Source: DASUAO01 sp035763745 (lineage in GTDB: Bacteria > Actinomycetota > Acidimicrobiia > IMCC26256 > PALSA-555). Taken from it: a stretch of 64,000 nucleotides of DNA. A program made the position numbers and the translations under genes. Below, in pieces: positions 61,463-64,000 of this stretch. Where the stretch lies: NCBI GenBank assembly GCA_035763745.1, contig DASUAO010000043.1, positions 62,001 to 126,000 on the forward strand, written 5' to 3'. The number at the start of each line of letters is the position of its first letter. The stretch's first letter is position 1. Under the pieces are notes generated by a model. The model was not told where the DNA came from, did not search any database, and saw nothing but the letters and a program-made list of their open reading frames with translations.

Positions 61463-63778
61463 ATGACCGCGACCAGCACCGCGCCCGCCGGCGGCTCGAT
61501 CCTCGGCAACGCGGTCCGCCGCGTCGAGGACCCCCGCATCCTCAAGGGTGAGGCCAAGTACTTCGACGACCTGAACCCCGACGGGACCGTCCACGTCGTG
61601 TTCGTGCGCTCGACGATGGCGCACGCCCGGATCACCGGCATCGACACCAGCGACGCCGAGACGATGCCCGGTGTGGTCGCGGTGCACACCCACGCCACCA
61701 TGGAGCTCCCGCCGGTGCAGGGTTTCGTGATGATGCCACCGGCGTTCAACCGCCCGCCCCTCGCCGACGGCGTCGTGCGCTTCGTGGGCGACATCATCGC
61801 CGCCGTGTTCGCGGAGACGCGCGCCCAGGCCGTCGACGCGTCGGAGATGGTCATCGTCGACTACGACCCGCTTCCGGTCGTCGTCGACCCCGAAGCCGCG
61901 CTCGAGGAGGGTGCGCCGGTCCTCTTCCCGGAGCACGGCTCCAACCTCGCGATCGAGTTCAACTTCGGTGAGGACCCCGAGATCCTCGACGGCAGCGACG
62001 TCGTCGTGCAGGGTCGCTTCGTCAACCAGAAGGTCGCGGTCGTGCCGATGGAGGCGAACGGGATCGTGGTCGAGCCCGGCCCCGACGACACGCTCACGCT
62101 CACGGTCCCGACCCAGGCGCCGTTCGGCGTGCGCGACCCGCTCGCCAGCGCACTCGGCCTCGACCCGGAGAAGGTCCGGGTGCTCGCCCCCCAGGTCGGC
62201 GGCGGCTTCGGTGCGAAGACGGGCGCCTACGTGGAGTTCGTGATCGCGGTCGTCGCGGCCCAGCGGCTCGGGCGCCCCGTGAAGTGGACGGAGACCCGTT
62301 CCGAGAACATGGTTGCGATGACCCATGGTCGCGGCCAGATCCAGCACATCGAACTGGGCCTGAAGTCCGACGGCACGATCGTCGCCCTCCGGGGCAACGT
62401 CGTCTGCGACGCGGGCGCGTATCCGGCGATCGGGGGGTTCCTGCCCTTCCTCACCCGGATGATGGCCCAAGGCGTGTACGAGATCCCGAAGGTCCAGCTC
62501 AGCGCCGTGAGCGCGGCCACGAACACCTCGGTCACCGCCGCCTACCGCGGCGCCGGCCGTCCCGAGGCCACGGCGTTCCTCGAGCGCATCATGGACATCG
62601 CCGCCCTCGAGCTCGACATGGACCCGGTCGAGCTGCGCAAGAAGAACTTCATCGCACCCGAACGCTTCCCGATGACGACGGTGACCGGCGCGAACTATGA
62701 CGTCGGCGAGTACGCGAAGGCGATCGACGAGGCCTGTCGCATCGCGGGGTACGACGACCTGCGGGCCGAGCAGAAGGCCCGCCGCGAGCGGGGCGACACC
62801 GTGCTGCTCGGCATCGGCGTCTCGGCGTACGTCGAGGTCACCGCGGCCGGGATGCTCACCGAGTACGGCGCCGTGGAGGTGCTGGAGGACGGCACCGTCG
62901 AAGCGACCGTGGGGACGTCGTCGCACGGCCAGGGCCACGAGACCGCGTTCGCGATGGTGGTCGCCGAGCTGCTCGGTGTGGACATGGCCGATGTCCGCAT
63001 CGTCCAGTCCGACACCGCGCTGGTCCCGCGCGGCAGCGGCACCGGGGGCTCGCGATCCCTCCAGATCGGCGGCTCGGCCGTCTACAACGCCAGCGCCGAG
63101 GTCCTGCAGAAGGCGAAGCGGCTGGCGGCGCACCTCCTGGAGGCGAGCACCGACGACATCGTGCTCCACGAGGGCGGCAAGGTCGGCGTGGCCGGCGTCC
63201 CGGCGTCGGCGCTCAGCTGGGGTGAGCTCGCGCTCGCGGCCAATGACCCTGGGAAGCGACCCGACGACTGGGCCGAAGCCGGGCTCGTCGCCGCCCTCGA
63301 CTTCAAGCAGGGCGCGGCGACCTTCCCGTTCGGTTCCCACGTCGCGGTGGTCGAGGTCGACACCGAGACGGGGATGGTCACGCCGATCCGGCACGTGGCG
63401 GTCGATGACTGCGGCCGCATCCTCAACCCGCTGCTCGTCTCCGGGCAGCAGCATGGCGGGATCGCCCAGGGGATCGCGCAGGCGCTCTACGAGAGCGTGG
63501 AGTACGACGTCGACGGCAACCCGCTCACGGGGAACCTCATGGACTACTCGATGCCGAGCGCCGCGGAGCTCTGCTCGTTCGAGGCGTCGAACACCGAGAC
63601 CCCCACGCCGCTCAACCCGCTCGGCGCGAAGGGGATCGGCGAGTCCGGCACGATCGGATCGACGCCCGCGGTGCAGAGCGCCGTGGTCGACGCGCTCAGC
63701 CACCTCGGCATCCGGCACATCGACATGCCGCTCACCCCGGAGCGGGTCTGGACGGCGATCCAGGACGCCACCTCCTGA
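61463..63778 (+). CDS. Xanthine dehydrogenase-family molybdenum subunit (CoxL form II-like)
   Basis: 771 residues. GNAVRRVEDPRILKGEAKYFDDL at the N-terminus, QVGGGFGAKTG, TAAYRGAGRPEATAFLERIMD (the AYRGAGR loop of form II CoxL-like enzymes), GTSSHGQGHETAFA and GAKGIGESGTIGSTPAVQSAV (with the active-site Glu) are all present. Such subunits hydroxylate aldehydes, purines or other heterocycles. Form I CO dehydrogenase has AYxCSFR instead, so CO oxidation is unlikely. The FAD and iron-sulfur subunits normally encoded beside it are not in the window. Confidence 0.93.
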   Translation: MTATSTAPAGGSILGNAVRRVEDPRILKGEAKYFDDLNPDGTVHVVFVRSTMAHARITGIDTSDAETMPGVVAVHTHATMELPPVQGFVMMPPAFNRPPLADGVVRFVGDIIAAVFAETRAQAVDASEMVIVDYDPLPVVVDPEAALEEGAPVLFPEHGSNLAIEFNFGEDPEILDGSDVVVQGRFVNQKVAVVPMEANGIVVEPGPDDTLTLTVPTQAPFGVRDPLASALGLDPEKVRVLAPQVGGGFGAKTGAYVEFVIAVVAAQRLGRPVKWTETRSENMVAMTHGRGQIQHIELGLKSDGTIVALRGNVVCDAGAYPAIGGFLPFLTRMMAQGVYEIPKVQLSAVSAATNTSVTAAYRGAGRPEATAFLERIMDIAALELDMDPVELRKKNFIAPERFPMTTVTGANYDVGEYAKAIDEACRIAGYDDLRAEQKARRERGDTVLLGIGVSAYVEVTAAGMLTEYGAVEVLEDGTVEATVGTSSHGQGHETAFAMVVAELLGVDMADVRIVQSDTALVPRGSGTGGSRSLQIGGSAVYNASAEVLQKAKRLAAHLLEASTDDIVLHEGGKVGVAGVPASALSWGELALAANDPGKRPDDWAEAGLVAALDFKQGAATFPFGSHVAVVEVDTETGMVTPIRHVAVDDCGRILNPLLVSGQQHGGIAQGIAQALYESVEYDVDGNPLTGNLMDYSMPSAAELCSFEASNTETPTPLNPLGAKGIGESGTIGSTPAVQSAVVDALSHLGIRHIDMPLTPERVWTAIQDATS

Positions 63779-63788
63779 CGGGAGCACC

Positions 63789-64000
63789 GTGAGTGGGTTC
63801 GCCTCGCCGACGCTGCGCCTCAGCGCCGACCAGCACGCCCGGATCGTGGCGCACTGCCTGGTCGGGCTCCCCGACGAGGCGTGCGGGATGCTCGCGGGCC
63901 CGGTCGTCGACCCGGGCGCGCCGCGCATCGAGCCGACCGGCGACGTCACCGAGGTGTACCCGTGCGCGAACGCCGACGCCTCGGCCCGGACGTACACCGT
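63789..64000 (+). CDS. M67/JAB (MPN) family metallopeptidase, 3' partial
   Basis: 70 complete codons are visible before the window ends. TLRLSADQHARIVAHCLVGLPDEACGMLAGP holds the first catalytic Glu of the JAMM fold (DEACGMLAG), and VTEVYPCANADASARTYTV is typical of bacterial M67 proteins. These often remove C-terminal residues from sulfur-carrier proteins and cluster with ThiF/MoeB and ThiS-like genes, which would lie to the right. The GTG at 63789 follows the molybdenum subunit by 10 bases, with GGAG at 63781-63784. Confidence 0.85.
   Translation, partial: MSGFASPTLRLSADQHARIVAHCLVGLPDEACGMLAGPVVDPGAPRIEPTGDVTEVYPCANADASARTYT

Noticed and set aside
61448..63997. Open frame of 849 codons on the minus strand
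   Set aside because: It is antisense to the CoxL-like gene and the M67 gene, has skewed His/Asp/Arg composition and no recognisable fold; such shadows are expected at this GC content.

Overview
The window is GC-rich, gene-dense and tightly packed, with GTG and TTG starts, 1-4 base gene overlaps, coenzyme F420 genes, F420-type (LLM) oxidoreductases, a mycothiol-type isomerase family member and a ComF-HPF-SecA-RF2-FtsE-FtsX order. This points to an actinomycete (Actinomycetota). A deep-branching class such as Acidimicrobiia is my inference, from the unfused F420 ligase and nitroreductase genes and the many promoters placed right at start codons. The strain cannot be named from sequence alone.

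1-21 kb: surface-polysaccharide and F420 block. A sugar-nucleotide pyrophosphorylase (cut by the window edge) and an NDP-sugar epimerase face a cofD-cofE-nitroreductase operon. A 1090-residue glycosyltransferase/membrane protein, a DUF5719 protein and a thioredoxin-like protein follow, then ftsH, a CPBP protease, a 55-residue zinc-ribbon protein, a large membrane protein, phosphomannomutase, a Trm112-like protein, a bifunctional sugar-phosphate isomerase and ahcY. The order resembles the fbiA/fbiB-manB-sahH neighbourhood of mycobacteria.

21-31 kb: core housekeeping genes (comF, hpf, secA, prfB, ftsE, ftsX, an M23 peptidase). 31-32.4 kb: a scar where a 5'-truncated peroxiredoxin meets a 5'-truncated, frameshifted MFS transporter head to head.

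32-49 kb: accessory metabolism. It holds an SRAP-family protein, F420-type oxidoreductase, thioesterase, a secreted metallopeptidase with an apparently dead second copy of its domain, an ABC exporter, a hydrolase-cyclase fusion, amidohydrolases, and SoxR with a clear operator in front of an unknown gene.

49-57 kb: a five-gene molybdenum-enzyme operon on the minus strand: Tat-exported catalytic subunit, four-cluster ferredoxin subunit, NrfD membrane subunit, TorD chaperone and a cytosolic ferredoxin/FlpD-like protein. Its catalytic subunit lacks one canonical cluster cysteine, and a DosR/DevR-like box lies upstream. This is the best candidate for an uncharacterised system.

57-64 kb: a second LLM oxidoreductase, the trans-translation pair ssrA (tmRNA) and smpB flanking an S2P-type protease, a nitronate monooxygenase-like protein, a xanthine dehydrogenase/CoxL-type large subunit without its partners, and the start of an M67/JAB metallopeptidase. 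No rRNA, tRNA, CRISPR array, prophage or intact insertion sequence was seen. Intergenic stretches are nearly all under 250 bases.
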